Source: DATKCA01 sp035544675
GTDB lineage: Bacteria; Acidobacteriota; Thermoanaerobaculia; Gp7-AA8
Assembly (NCBI GenBank): GCA_035544675.1
Contig: DATKCA010000034.1
Span: 1 to 38,230 of the forward strand
Direction: 5' to 3'
Length of the DNA stretch: 38,230 bases
The position numbers were made by a program, and so were the translations under genes. Under the pieces are notes generated by a model, which saw only the letters and a program-made list of their open reading frames with translations, was not told where the DNA came from and did not search any database. Below are positions 1 to 8,793 of this stretch, in pieces (position 1 is the stretch's first letter; each line of letters begins with the position of its first letter).

Positions 1-4
1 AAGG

Positions 5-107
5 GCTGATGGTGGTTGCCACGCAATCTCTGCGTCACTCGTCGTCGACGATGCCACCGCATCGCCTCCTCCTCGTTCCTTGATCTTGCATGGCAAGCAC
101 CATCAGC
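5..107. repeat. Long-range inverted repeat, 16-bp arms
   Basis: The arm at 5-20 and the arm at 92-107 are reverse complements over 16 positions with one mismatch, around a loop of about 71 nt. The loop contains a smaller stem, ACGCA (22-26) with TGCGT (32-36), and a GTCGAC palindrome. It lies downstream of the minus-strand secreted-protein gene and no gene is apparent here. It could be a 3' structured RNA, a terminator-like fold or a decayed mobile repeat. The window edge prevents seeing more. Confidence 0.5.
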
Positions 108-140
108 GCCACTACCGATTTCTCCGTTACAGGCCACTAG

Positions 141-195
141 ATGGAGGCGCGGGTGTCCTCACCCGCGCGGCGGGGGCGGTGAGAACACCGCCCCC
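141..195. repeat. Family A hairpin pair
   Basis: Two adjacent perfect hairpins follow ATGGAG at 141-146. The first pairs 147-155 with 160-168 around loop TCCT. The second pairs 172-181 with 186-195 around loop AGAA. Both share the inner core GGTG...CACC while the outer stems differ (CGCGG versus GGGGGC). This is a copy of the family also seen near 4121, 8641, 14420, 14467, 23084, 31866 and 31895. It sits 18 bases past the stop of the minus-strand gene ending at 213 and may act as its 3' hairpin. Confidence 0.85.
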
Positions 196-212
196 GCCAT
201 TGCGGGGTCGTT

Positions 213-1100
213 TTACCAGCTTCGCTGGTCGATGAGTCTGCGGAACAGCGAGGTCCCCTTCGACTGCGAGAGAGCGCTCGTGTCGTTGGGCGGAAACACC
301 CCTGTGATCGTAACGGCATCGCCCGTCACGTTGTCGACGACCGAGGCGTACGGAGCAGCCGCGCCGTCGCCGTTGGTGATGCGGTACTCGGCCGAGGCGG
401 CGTTGTACTGCACGTTGGCGATCGAGATGACGGAGAACTGCGTCTGCACGAACGTATTCGGCTGAATGATGAAGGAACGCGTGCCGAGGTCCGCGCCGGC
501 CGCGCTGCGCAGGATCACTTCGATGGTCATGCCGTTCGATCCTGCCGCTGCCACGAAGCCGAGGTTCGTGCGGAAGCCTGCATTCTGAACGAGACCGGGG
601 AGGTAGGACGTCGCCCCGGCGTTGTTCGTCTTGCCGAGAGAATTCTCGATGAAGTCGCGCACCGGCGGGACGGTCTGCCCGTACGTTCCGCCGGCGGCGA
701 GCGGCGTGTAGGCGCGGCTGGTGACCGCGAAGGCGCGGTCGGAGCTGACCAGGATCGCTCCGAACGGGTTCGGGCCCGCGCCCGTGAATCCGTCCAGCAC
801 GTCGGTGAGGATGGCGCTGCCGCGGGCCGGGATCGTCACCGTGCCGTTTGGCAGCGCGTTGCTCTGCAGATTGGTGATGTTCTCGGAATTCCCTTGGCCG
901 CCCTGGATGAACAGGAACTGCACGGTGATGGGGACGGCCTGGAAGTTCTGGAGCGATACGTCGGTCCGGAACGGGGTGTTGTTCAATCCGGTCGTGCGGG
1001 CGGCGACGGGAAGGATGTAGAGGTCCGCGAAGTGAGCGGCGAACGCCGCCGGAGCGGCCAGTGCCGCAACGATCGTCGCGGCGAGGATGGTTTTGCGCAT
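213..1100 (-). CDS. Secreted protein of the VDN-TGDA family
   Basis: A 295-residue protein with a clear Sec signal peptide (about residues 1-21, ending AFAA). It has no recognised enzyme domain. The rest is rich in beta-type sequence with Asn, Thr and Gly. It is paralogous to the protein encoded at 32259-33062: both have FR(T/S)D near residue 45, a second FR/YR-x-N-(L/V)-G segment in the middle, and a C-terminal VDN(V/I)TGDA motif. A good Shine-Dalgarno (AAGGAGA) precedes the ATG at 1100. It lies 21 bases after the DUF4331 gene on the same strand, so the two probably form an operon. It is likely exported to the periplasm or cell surface; its function is unknown. Confidence 0.85.
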   Translation of the reverse strand: MRKTILAATIVAALAAPAAFAAHFADLYILPVAARTTGLNNTPFRTDVSLQNFQAVPITVQFLFIQGGQGNSENITNLQSNALPNGTVTIPARGSAILTDVLDGFTGAGPNPFGAILVSSDRAFAVTSRAYTPLAAGGTYGQTVPPVRDFIENSLGKTNNAGATSYLPGLVQNAGFRTNLGFVAAAGSNGMTIEVILRSAAGADLGTRSFIIQPNTFVQTQFSVISIANVQYNAASAEYRITNGDGAAAPYASVVDNVTGDAVTITGVFPPNDTSALSQSKGTSLFRRLIDQRSW

Positions 1101-1121
1101 GATGCGTCTCCTTCGCTGCGG

Positions 1122-2315
1122 TCAGTTGCGCGTATTGTCGACGGCGCCGGGTGCCAGCGGCTGATGCGCTGGAGCCAGGAACGGGAACGTGTCCCGGAAT
1201 GCAACGTCGTTCGCGTCCACGTTGTCACCGAGCGTGTTCTGGTTCGCCACGAAGAAGAGAAGCGTGTCGATGACGTCGTCCGCCAGGCGGCGGCCGTTCG
1301 GGAAACCTGCGCCCGTATTCGTGCCGCCACCGCTGCCCGTGTTGGCGATCGACGTGTCGACACGGAGGATGTCCCCCCTGGTCACCACCAGGTCGGCCAG
1401 GATGCCGATGTTCGTCGAGTTCGTCCCCAGCGATTGCAGTGTGGCCACGATGTCGCCGGCGAACCTTCCGGCGGCGTCATCCTGCGGGGTGGCGTGGTTG
1501 TATTCCTTCTTGCGGGCGAACGGGATCGTCACCGTGTTGATGGCCGGGAGCCCCTGCCGGTCCGCGTTCACGTAACGGCCGCTGCCGGTGATCCGCCCGT
1601 CGGCGCCGATGAACTGAACGATGCGGCGCTGCGAGGTGTTGCTCATTCCGATCACGTTGCCGGCGCTGCCTCGCAGAAGAGAGGCCGGTACGCTCAGCGC
1701 GATGGCCATGACGTTGTAGCCGGCGAAACTGTCGCGGCCGCGCTGGAGGACCGCCGCGTTGGGACTGCCCGCACGCACCGACGCCACGAACCGCCCGAAG
1801 GCCGGAATGTCGAAGAAGAACGGATCATCGGTCAACCCGGCGAAGAACGACACGCCGCTCGCCGAATCCGTGGTGATCACCGGCTCCGGCGCCGTCTCGG
1901 CCGTGTTGCTCGACACCGTGCTCGGCGCGGTGAACGTGCGGCCGTCAGGCAGCTCGATGGTCGCCGTCTGCGGACCGGCCGGTCCCTGCTTCGGTCCGAA
2001 TGTCACCCGGAACGAAAGGTCCGGGACCGCGTCGCCCGTGTTCTCGATGTCGAACGTGAACCGCACCGTGCCGTCTTCGCCGAACAGCGCGAAGTTGGCG
2101 TTCTCGCCGGGTACGATGAACCCTGAAAATGTCAGGATCATGACCACGCGCGAGTTGTCGTTCGGGTCGAGGAACATGTATCCGTCGGCCAGGTCGGTTC
2201 CCCGGTCGTCGGCGTTGTTGGGTGAGTCGCCATGATCGGATGCAACGAGTGGGAAGGTCGCGATGAGGATGCAGCACAACAGGAGGAGTGACCGGTAGAG
2301 GGAGATCGAGCGCAT
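1122..2315 (-). CDS. DUF4331 family secreted protein
   Basis: A 397-residue protein with a signal peptide (about residues 1-26). The mature N-terminus begins SDHGDSPNN followed by D-RGTDLADGYMFLDPND, which is the typical start of DUF4331 proteins. These are exported proteins of unknown function whose conserved N-terminal HGDSP/TDLY-F segment is followed by long beta-rich regions. The Asp/Asn-rich regions could bind metal, but this is a guess. An AGGAGA Shine-Dalgarno stands just before the ATG at 2315. It is the first gene of a probable pair with the secreted protein at 213-1100 and is divergent from the TPR lipoprotein gene at 2397. Confidence 0.85.
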   Translation of the reverse strand: MRSISLYRSLLLLCCILIATFPLVASDHGDSPNNADDRGTDLADGYMFLDPNDNSRVVMILTFSGFIVPGENANFALFGEDGTVRFTFDIENTGDAVPDLSFRVTFGPKQGPAGPQTATIELPDGRTFTAPSTVSSNTAETAPEPVITTDSASGVSFFAGLTDDPFFFDIPAFGRFVASVRAGSPNAAVLQRGRDSFAGYNVMAIALSVPASLLRGSAGNVIGMSNTSQRRIVQFIGADGRITGSGRYVNADRQGLPAINTVTIPFARKKEYNHATPQDDAAGRFAGDIVATLQSLGTNSTNIGILADLVVTRGDILRVDTSIANTGSGGGTNTGAGFPNGRRLADDVIDTLLFFVANQNTLGDNVDANDVAFRDTFPFLAPAHQPLAPGAVDNTRN

Positions 2316-2396
2316 GCGTTTCTCCTAATTGAGGTATTCGGCGGTGAGAGGGCGTGCATTTTACACTGTTCACCTTTCAATGTATTGATTTCGGTT

Positions 2397-3668
2397 ATGA
2401 CCAGTCGATTCTTCATGAGCCTGCTGTTCGCGCTCGCCATGGCAGCCTGCACCAGCACACAGAGGACCGCCAGCGAGACGGTGTTCCCTCCCGAGATCGC
2501 CTTTCTGGAGCGCCGCGTCGCGGACGACCCCGGCGACTACACGGCCTGGAACCGGCTCGGCTACGCGTATCTCCGGACGTTGCGCCTGACCGGCAACCAT
2601 GATTTTCTCGACGGTGCGCTGCGCGCGGCGGAGGCGTCGATGAGCGCGCTTGGGGCGCCGGAGAATCGAGCCGGCCTCATGCTTCTGGCTCGGGCGCGGC
2701 AGGCCAACCACGAGTTCGGCATGGCCCGCGATCTGGCCCGCCAGCTCCTCGAAATCGATCCGGACAACGCCGACTACTGGGCGATCCTCTCGGACTCGCT
2801 GCTGGAGCTGGGCGACTACGACCAGGCGCGAGGGGCCCTGGGACGCATGTACGACGCCGGGGGCTCGACTCTCGGCAGCGAGACCCGAGTCTCGCGTCAG
2901 CACATGCTGCATGGGCGGACGGCACAGGCCCGCGGACATCTGGAGAAAGCGCTCCGTCACGCCCAGGCCTCTCCGGGGCAGCCGGAGAATCTGGCGTGGT
3001 GCCACTGGCAGCTCGGGGAGCTGGCGTTCTCGTCGGGTGATCTCGATGGCGCGGAGCGCCACTACGACGAGGCGCTGCGCGTTCTTCCCACGTTCATTCC
3101 GGCCCTCGGCGCGCGGGGCCGCATGCTGGCCGCGCGCGGCAGGATCGATGCGGCGATCGAGGCGTATGAGAAGGCCACGGAGTCCGACCCGGTCCCGCCG
3201 TTCGTGGCCGTTCTCTCCGACCTCTACCGTGCCAGAGGCGACCAGCGCCGCGCCGACGCGCTGATGCGGGTCGTCGACGAGGGAGCGCAGTCAGCGCGCG
3301 ACCGGCGCCTGGACCGGCGTCATCTTTCTCTGATCTACGCCGACCGCGACCGCCGGCTGGAGGAGGCGTACGATCTTGCCGTGGCCGACTACGCGGAGCG
3401 ACCGGACATCTACGCAGCCGACACGCTGGCGTGGGCCGCGCTCAAGACGGGCCGGCTCGACGAAGCCCGCCGCGCCATCGCCGCCGCGACGCGCCTCGGC
3501 ACCCCCGACGCGAAGATCCTTTACCACGCCGGAATGATTGCCCGCGCGTCGGGCGACCTGGCCGGGTCGCGGGAGTTGCTTGCCAGGGCCATCGCTCTCA
3601 ATCCCCATTTCGACTTCCGGCAATCGCAGGTGGCCAGGAACGCTCTGGCGGAGATCGCGGTCCGGTGA
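2397..3668 (+). CDS. TPR-repeat lipoprotein
   Basis: A 423-residue protein. I chose the ATG at 2397 over an upstream in-frame TTG at 2385 because it gives a compact signal (MTSRFFMSLLFALAMAAC) with a lipobox at A-A-C. Cys18 would be lipidated. The mature protein is built of helical pairs typical of tetratricopeptide repeats, for example W-R-L-G-Y-A-Y-L, and an -ALRVLPTFIPALGARGRMLAARGR- type unit. TPR lipoproteins usually scaffold envelope complexes. The partner here is unknown, but the next gene overlaps its stop codon and encodes another small lipoprotein, so the two probably work together. Confidence 0.85.
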   Translation: MTSRFFMSLLFALAMAACTSTQRTASETVFPPEIAFLERRVADDPGDYTAWNRLGYAYLRTLRLTGNHDFLDGALRAAEASMSALGAPENRAGLMLLARARQANHEFGMARDLARQLLEIDPDNADYWAILSDSLLELGDYDQARGALGRMYDAGGSTLGSETRVSRQHMLHGRTAQARGHLEKALRHAQASPGQPENLAWCHWQLGELAFSSGDLDGAERHYDEALRVLPTFIPALGARGRMLAARGRIDAAIEAYEKATESDPVPPFVAVLSDLYRARGDQRRADALMRVVDEGAQSARDRRLDRRHLSLIYADRDRRLEEAYDLAVADYAERPDIYAADTLAWAALKTGRLDEARRAIAAATRLGTPDAKILYHAGMIARASGDLAGSRELLARAIALNPHFDFRQSQVARNALAEIAVR

Positions 3669-4108
3669 GGCGCTGGATCCTCCCGCTCGCTCTCGTCCTG
3701 GCGTGCAGCAAGGCCACGCCCGTCCCCCGCGATACGCAGCTTTGGCGCGTGGAAGGGTGGACGGATGTGAGCGACGGCATCCGGACCGCGCCGGCGACGA
3801 TCATCGTGTTCCGGAGCAGCGGCGAGTTCGTGTCGCTCCAGACCACGGTGATCGAGCGCGCCGACGAGACGGTCTACCTGCTGGCGCGGGCGCCGCGCCA
3901 CGCGGTGGTGGGGAGATGGAGTCAGAGCGGCGAGGAGGTCTCGGTGCAGCGAACGAAGGTGTCGCGACCGGGGGATTGCGGATCCGCGGCGTTTCGCGTG
4001 GTCGGTCATTCGGTGGACAGCAGCGGCGTGACGTATTCGCCGGTGACGCGGCTCGTGGCGCCGGAGTTCGAGAGCTGGCTGGCGGGTGCGACGGCGCCTT
4101 GTCCGTGA
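3665..4108 (+). CDS. Small lipoprotein, unknown function
   Basis: A 147-residue protein starting at GTG 3665, overlapping the TGA of the TPR lipoprotein gene by four bases (GTGA), which implies translational coupling. The start is supported because it gives a short lipoprotein signal, MRRWILPLALVLAC, with Cys14 as the lipid site. Longer in-frame versions would run far into the TPR gene. The mature part contains Trp, Thr and Val-rich beta segments. I do not recognise a family. It probably sits in the periplasm beside the TPR protein. Confidence 0.75.
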   Translation: MRRWILPLALVLACSKATPVPRDTQLWRVEGWTDVSDGIRTAPATIIVFRSSGEFVSLQTTVIERADETVYLLARAPRHAVVGRWSQSGEEVSVQRTKVSRPGDCGSAAFRVVGHSVDSSGVTYSPVTRLVAPEFESWLAGATAPCP

Positions 4109-4115
4109 ACGCGTT

Positions 4116-5606
4116 CTAAGGCGCGGGTGAGGACACCCGCGCTCCATTCATGAACTTCTCGATGTCCGCCGCCGATCGTGGCGCCTTGCGCGACAGGTGC
4201 TCCGGCGCGCCGCCGGTGACGAGCACGTTGTCCTCGATGCGGACGCCGATGCCGTTGTAGCGCTCCAGCGCGCCGGCGACCCGGCTTTTCTCCTCCTCCC
4301 CGAGTTTGGCGTAGGTGGGGCTGGCCAGCACGTCATCCTTGCGCACGTAGATTCCCGGCTCGATGGCGATGACCATGCCCGGTCTGAGCTGCTGGTACCG
4401 CCCGGTATCGTGCACCTGCAGCCCGACGTGGTGCCCGATGCCGTGGAAGAAGTACATCCGCACCTGCTCGGGCTCGTTCCGCGTGATCAGGCCGAGCTCG
4501 AGGAGCTCTTCGCCGAGAACCTGGTGCGCTTTGTCGCTGAGCTCGCGCCAGGTGTTGCCGGCCCTGGCGATGCGGATGACTTCCTCCTGGGCCCGGAAGA
4601 CGGCGTCGTGAACAGCGCGCTGCTCGGCGGTGAAGCGCCCGCCGGCCGGGTAGGTGCGCGTCACGTCCGCGGTGTAGCCCTGGTAATCGGCGCCGATGTC
4701 GGTCAGGACGAGATCGCCGCGGCGGATGACGGCGTCGTTGGCGTGGTAGTGCAGGGTCGTGGCGTTGGCGCCGGCGGCCACGATCGACGGGAAGCCCCAG
4801 CAGCACGCCCCGCCCTCGCGGTAGGCGCGGTCGATGGCATCGTCGATCTGCTTCTCGTTCGTCGCGGTCATGGCCAGCCGCATCGCGGCGAGCTGCGCGT
4901 CGCCGGTGATGTCGATGGCGCGGCGCATCAGCTCCAGCTCGGCGGCGGTCTTGACCTCACGGAGGCCGCGAAGAACAGGTGTGGCGTCGCGGAATCGGAT
5001 CTCCGGATAACGCGCCCGGAGCCTGCCGGCGTATTCGAGGACCGGCGGGAGGTCGCCGTCCAGAGGGGGGCGCCGCTCCATCAGCAGCCACACCTCCGCC
5101 TCGCCGCGGCGCACCGCTTCGGAGAAGGAGGGGGCGATCGGATCGGCGAACGAGAGGGGGCGGCCCGCCGGCGACCAGCTCCGTCCTTCCAGCACCGCGG
5201 CGATGAAGCCGTTCAGGCCGTCCGCGCCTGCGATCGTGGCGATGCCGGTTCCTGCTCTCAGCTCTTCCGCCGAAGGGATCCGTCCGGACCACCGCTCCTG
5301 CTGCGGATTCCGCTCGCGCGCGAACAGCACCTCGGAGGTGGCCGGCTCGCCGGGCAGAAGAACCAGGGCCGAGTCCGGCTGCGTGTTGCCGGTCAGGTAG
5401 TAGAGGTTGTCGTTCTGCCGGTATGGCCACTCGACGCTGCCGTTTCGCCTGGCCGGCTGCGCGGAGAACATCACCAGAATCGACCTGGGGCCGATGGCAC
5501 TGGCAACCAACTGCCGTCGCGCAGCGTATTCACGAGAAGAGACTCCTTCCGCGGCATTCACGGACGTGGTCAGGAGCGCGATGGCCAGAGCGAGTGAGCG
5601 TGTCAT
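4116..5606 (-). CDS. pepP: Secreted Xaa-Pro aminopeptidase (M24B)
   Basis: A 496-residue metallopeptidase that removes an N-terminal residue preceding proline. The ATG at 5606 is chosen because a GGAGGA Shine-Dalgarno (5611-5616) precedes it and it gives a clean signal peptide (MTRSLALAIALLTTSVNAA). The N-terminal creatinase-like domain is followed by the pita-bread catalytic domain. The metal ligands are visible in order: DIGADYQGYTADVTR (two Asp), HGIGHHVGL (His), IEPGIY (Glu) and RIEDNV (Glu). Unlike cytoplasmic PepP it is exported, which suggests use of external peptides. The C-terminal tail NGARVSSPAP derives from a family A repeat, not from the enzyme fold. Confidence 0.92.
   Translation of the reverse strand: MTRSLALAIALLTTSVNAAEGVSSREYAARRQLVASAIGPRSILVMFSAQPARRNGSVEWPYRQNDNLYYLTGNTQPDSALVLLPGEPATSEVLFARERNPQQERWSGRIPSAEELRAGTGIATIAGADGLNGFIAAVLEGRSWSPAGRPLSFADPIAPSFSEAVRRGEAEVWLLMERRPPLDGDLPPVLEYAGRLRARYPEIRFRDATPVLRGLREVKTAAELELMRRAIDITGDAQLAAMRLAMTATNEKQIDDAIDRAYREGGACCWGFPSIVAAGANATTLHYHANDAVIRRGDLVLTDIGADYQGYTADVTRTYPAGGRFTAEQRAVHDAVFRAQEEVIRIARAGNTWRELSDKAHQVLGEELLELGLITRNEPEQVRMYFFHGIGHHVGLQVHDTGRYQQLRPGMVIAIEPGIYVRKDDVLASPTYAKLGEEEKSRVAGALERYNGIGVRIEDNVLVTGGAPEHLSRKAPRSAADIEKFMNGARVSSPAP
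4121..4147. repeat. Family A hairpin inside the 3' end of the aminopeptidase gene
   Basis: Positions 4121-4129 pair perfectly with 4134-4142 around loop AGGA, followed by TCCAT (4143-4147). On the minus strand the element reads NGARVSSPAP and forms the last ten residues of the Xaa-Pro aminopeptidase. It lies between convergent genes (ends at 4108 and 4116) and could also serve as a hairpin at both 3' ends. Confidence 0.85.
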
Positions 5607-5740
5607 GTCGTCCTCCGAATCGAGCACACGTTACAGAGTGGTGTACGGCGGGCGCAACGCTTTCAGTTCTGTCTCAGCTTCGGCACGGCACTCCAGGCAC
5701 GGAGCGGCCTATCGTTTTGTACGAACAGACGTCAAAACAG

Positions 5741-6004
5741 ATGAGTGGCGGTGGCGGCGTGTCCGAAGCGATCCAAGAAGACAAGCGAGTGCCTGATCTC
5801 GAATGCCAGAGGTGCGGAGCTCCGGCGGTCGTCACGCGCGGTGATGTCGATCTCTGCGGTCCCTGCTACTACTCGGAGACGGTGAAGGAGCGCCGGAGGA
5901 TCTCGGCGCTGCGGCGCAGGCCGGGCTCGGACGCCGCGCTGGCCGCCATCGAGGAGATCGAGCGGGCCCTGTTCGCGCAGCTTCAGCACAAGTGCGAGAA
6001 GTAG
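5741..6004 (+). CDS. Small zinc-ribbon protein
   Basis: An 87-residue protein with a CQRCG...CGPC zinc ribbon at about residues 21-45, followed by a basic helical segment (VKERRRISALRRR) and an acidic helix. It resembles small zinc-finger proteins of unknown role, possibly binding nucleic acid through the Arg-rich helix. ATG 5741 is a likely start; an in-frame GTG at 5759 is an alternative. There is no strong Shine-Dalgarno. It is divergent from pepP and convergent with the YbaK gene. Confidence 0.65.
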   Translation: MSGGGGVSEAIQEDKRVPDLECQRCGAPAVVTRGDVDLCGPCYYSETVKERRRISALRRRPGSDAALAAIEEIERALFAQLQHKCEK

Positions 6005-6015
6005 GCGATTCCGCT

Positions 6016-6501
6016 CTACACGCCTGTCGCGATCTTCGCCCTTCGCGCCCCCGGCAGCTTCAGCAGCTCGTGCGGATCGAGCCGCACCTTGCTGGAGCGA
6101 TTCCCTCCGCCGACGATCACCGCGCTCTTCTCGAGCACCAGCTCGTCGATGAGGATCGGCATCGGCTCGCCCAGGCCGATCAGCGTGACGCCGCCGATCA
6201 TCATCCCGCTGAGCTGCGCGGTCTCCTCCGGCGACGCGAACGAGAGGCGCTTGAATCCGACCTCTGCCGCAACGCCGTGATTCACATCGAGCCTCGTGTC
6301 GGCGCGCACGAGGCACGCCACATACTCCCGCGGCGTCTTCTTCACGACCACGATGATCGTGTTGCAGACCTCGTCGGACGGATACCCGTATCGCGCGCAG
6401 AACGCCGCGGTGTCGGCATCGGCCGGATCGCACTCGAGAGTCTCGAAGCGAATTCCGTTCTCGGAAAGGGCTTTGGCAACCTCTGGATGAAGGATCGTCA
6501 T
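6016..6501 (-). CDS. YbaK/EbsC-type aminoacyl-tRNA deacylase
   Basis: A 161-residue single-domain protein of the YbaK/ProX family, which hydrolyses mischarged aminoacyl-tRNA in trans. Visible family features are the N-terminal substrate-lid region, the VKKTPREYVACLVRADTRLD segment with the conserved Lys, the FASPEE loop and the GGVTLIGL...PILIDELVLE core. Length matches stand-alone editing factors. It starts at ATG 6501 and is divergent from the hemerythrin gene, with 56 bases between the two starts. Confidence 0.88.
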   Translation of the reverse strand: MTILHPEVAKALSENGIRFETLECDPADADTAAFCARYGYPSDEVCNTIIVVVKKTPREYVACLVRADTRLDVNHGVAAEVGFKRLSFASPEETAQLSGMMIGGVTLIGLGEPMPILIDELVLEKSAVIVGGGNRSSKVRLDPHELLKLPGARRAKIATGV

Positions 6502-6557
6502 TGGTACGACTCACGCATTCTCGTGAGGTTGGCAAGTCGATTCAAGGAGGAAAACAC

Positions 6558-7148
6558 ATGCCCAACGCAATCACGATGTTGAAGTCGGACCACGTCACGG
6601 TGAAGCGGCTTCTGAGACAGCTCAGCGAGACCGGAGACCGTGCCGTCAAGGAGCGCGAGCGCCTGGTCTCGGAGATCGAGCAGGAGATCAAGACGCACAC
6701 TCAGATCGAAGAGGAGGTGTTCTACCCGGCCTTCCTCACCAGGGCCGAGAACACGGACGGGGAAGACATGTTCTACGAGGCGGCCGAGGAGCATCACGTC
6801 GTGGACATGGTGCTGCCGGCGCTGAAGGCTGCCAATCCGAAGTCGAACGAGTTCAAAGCCAAGGCCAAGGTGCTGAAAGACCTCATCGAGCATCACATCA
6901 GGGAGGAAGAGGGCGAGATGTTCCCGAAGGCGCGAACCCTTTTCTCGGATCAGCAGCTTCGCGAGCTGGGCGACCTCATGCAGGCGCGGAAGGACTCCAT
7001 CCAGGCCATGTGGGACAACCCGCTGCTCGGCCCAGTGAAGAAACTGCAGAGCGCGGCGCACAAGTTGCTGCCGACCAGGGTCAAGACCGCGAAAGCGAAG
7101 GCCATCGCCAGGGGAATCAAGGCCGGCAACCGCGATGAAGCACGCTGA
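6558..7148 (+). CDS. Hemerythrin-like HHE-domain protein
   Basis: A 196-residue four-helix protein. An AAGGAGG Shine-Dalgarno at 6544-6550 fixes the start at ATG 6558. Iron-ligand motifs are clear: an N-terminal LKSDHVTVKRLL, THTQIEEEVFYPAF (H-x3-E), EEHHVVD and IEHHIREEEGEMFP (H-x4-E). HHE cation-binding proteins of this layout bind a diiron centre and respond to oxygen, NO or peroxide. The C-terminus is a basic tail rich in Lys (VKTAKAKAIARG), unusual for a simple hemerythrin and possibly a nucleic-acid or membrane contact. A strong hairpin follows the stop codon. Confidence 0.9.
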   Translation: MPNAITMLKSDHVTVKRLLRQLSETGDRAVKERERLVSEIEQEIKTHTQIEEEVFYPAFLTRAENTDGEDMFYEAAEEHHVVDMVLPALKAANPKSNEFKAKAKVLKDLIEHHIREEEGEMFPKARTLFSDQQLRELGDLMQARKDSIQAMWDNPLLGPVKKLQSAAHKLLPTRVKTAKAKAIARGIKAGNRDEAR

Positions 7149-7156
7149 GTGAGGCC

Positions 7157-7183
7157 GGAGCGCCGCCACCCCGGCGGCGCTCC
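7157..7183 (+). terminator. Strong hairpin after the hemerythrin gene
   Basis: A perfect 11-bp stem (7157-7167 with 7173-7183) with loop ACCCC stands nine bases after the hemerythrin stop. There is no T-tract, so it may be a Rho-associated or RNA-stabilising hairpin rather than a classic intrinsic terminator. It resembles family A in containing GGAGCGCC but lacks the TCCT loop. Confidence 0.5.
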
Positions 7184-7216
7184 ACCGGGCTCGGGCTGCG
7201 ATAGACTCCCGCTCCC

Positions 7217-7503
7217 ATGGCCCAGAACTTCGAGGTCACCTGCCCCTCTTGCGAAGCGACGATCGTCATCGACCGGGTGAGCGGCGAAGTGCTGCTGCAC
7301 AAGGCGAAAGTGGTCAGAACGAGCGGCACGCTGGAGTCGATGGTCTCCGGTCTGGAGGCGCAGAAGTCGGAGGCGGCCAAGAGGTTCGATCGCCAGCTGG
7401 AGAGTCAGAAGGACCGCAGCCGCATCCTCGAAGAGAAGTTCAAGGAAGCAATGGAGCGCGCGGAGAAGTCGGATAAGCCGCCGATCAACCCGATGGACCT
7501 CGA

Positions 7504-7507
<4 letters not shown>
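7217..7507 (+). CDS. Small CxxC/coiled-coil protein
   Basis: A 96-residue protein with CPSC at residues 9-12 followed by a short beta segment (EATIVIDRVSGEVLLH) and a charged helical C-terminal half that looks like a coiled coil (about residues 45-85). Only one Cys pair is present, so a zinc site would need dimerisation. A TAGACT box lies nine bases before the ATG with no Shine-Dalgarno, suggesting a short leader. It overlaps the agmatinase-family gene by four bases, so the two are probably translated together. Function unknown. Confidence 0.75.
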
Positions 7508-8606
<1,099 letters not shown>

Positions 8607-8635
8607 GGAGCGCCGCCGACCCGCCCCGCTCCGGA

Positions 8636-8663
8636 ATGGAGCGCCGGTGTCCTCACCGGCGCC
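8636..8663. repeat. Family A hairpin
   Basis: ATGGA (8636-8640) is followed by a 9-bp stem pairing 8641-8649 with 8654-8662 around loop TCCT. The stem sequence (GCGCCGGTG) differs from copies at 4121 or 23084 but remains fully paired. It is enclosed by the two inverted heptamer arrays. Confidence 0.85.
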
Positions 8664-8696
8664 CCCCGGGGGCGGCGGGATTGTGGTCGGGCTCGG

Positions 8697-8731
8697 GAAA
8701 GTCAAAAGCCGGGCTCGGGCTCGGGCACGGG
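8697..8731. repeat. Element C: GAAAGTCAAAAGCCGGGC plus hexamer array
   Basis: The 18-base motif at 8697-8714 is followed by tandem GGGCTC/GGGCAC/GGGTAC hexamers. The same motif and hexamers recur at 19788-19835 and, slightly changed, at 19876-19908. It lies in the convergent intergenic region among other repeats. Function unknown. Confidence 0.75.
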
Positions 8732-8744
8732 TACCAAACGCACC

Positions 8745-8783
8745 CCGGTTTCCGGTTTCCGGTTTCCGGTTGCCGGTTGCCGG
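8745..8783. repeat. Inverted partner heptamer array, unit CCGGTTT
   Basis: Five heptamers plus CCGG (39 bases): three CCGGTTT and two CCGGTTG. They are the reverse complement of the CCGGAAA units at 8512-8606, forming the other arm of a large potential hairpin. The array ends ten bases before the stop of the minus-strand secreted HExxH protein gene. Confidence 0.92.
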
Positions 8784-8793
8784 CTCCCAGGTA

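Noticed and set aside
4197..5597. Long open frame opposite the aminopeptidase gene
   Set aside because: Mirror frame of a gene with complete catalytic motifs; no recognisable protein features.
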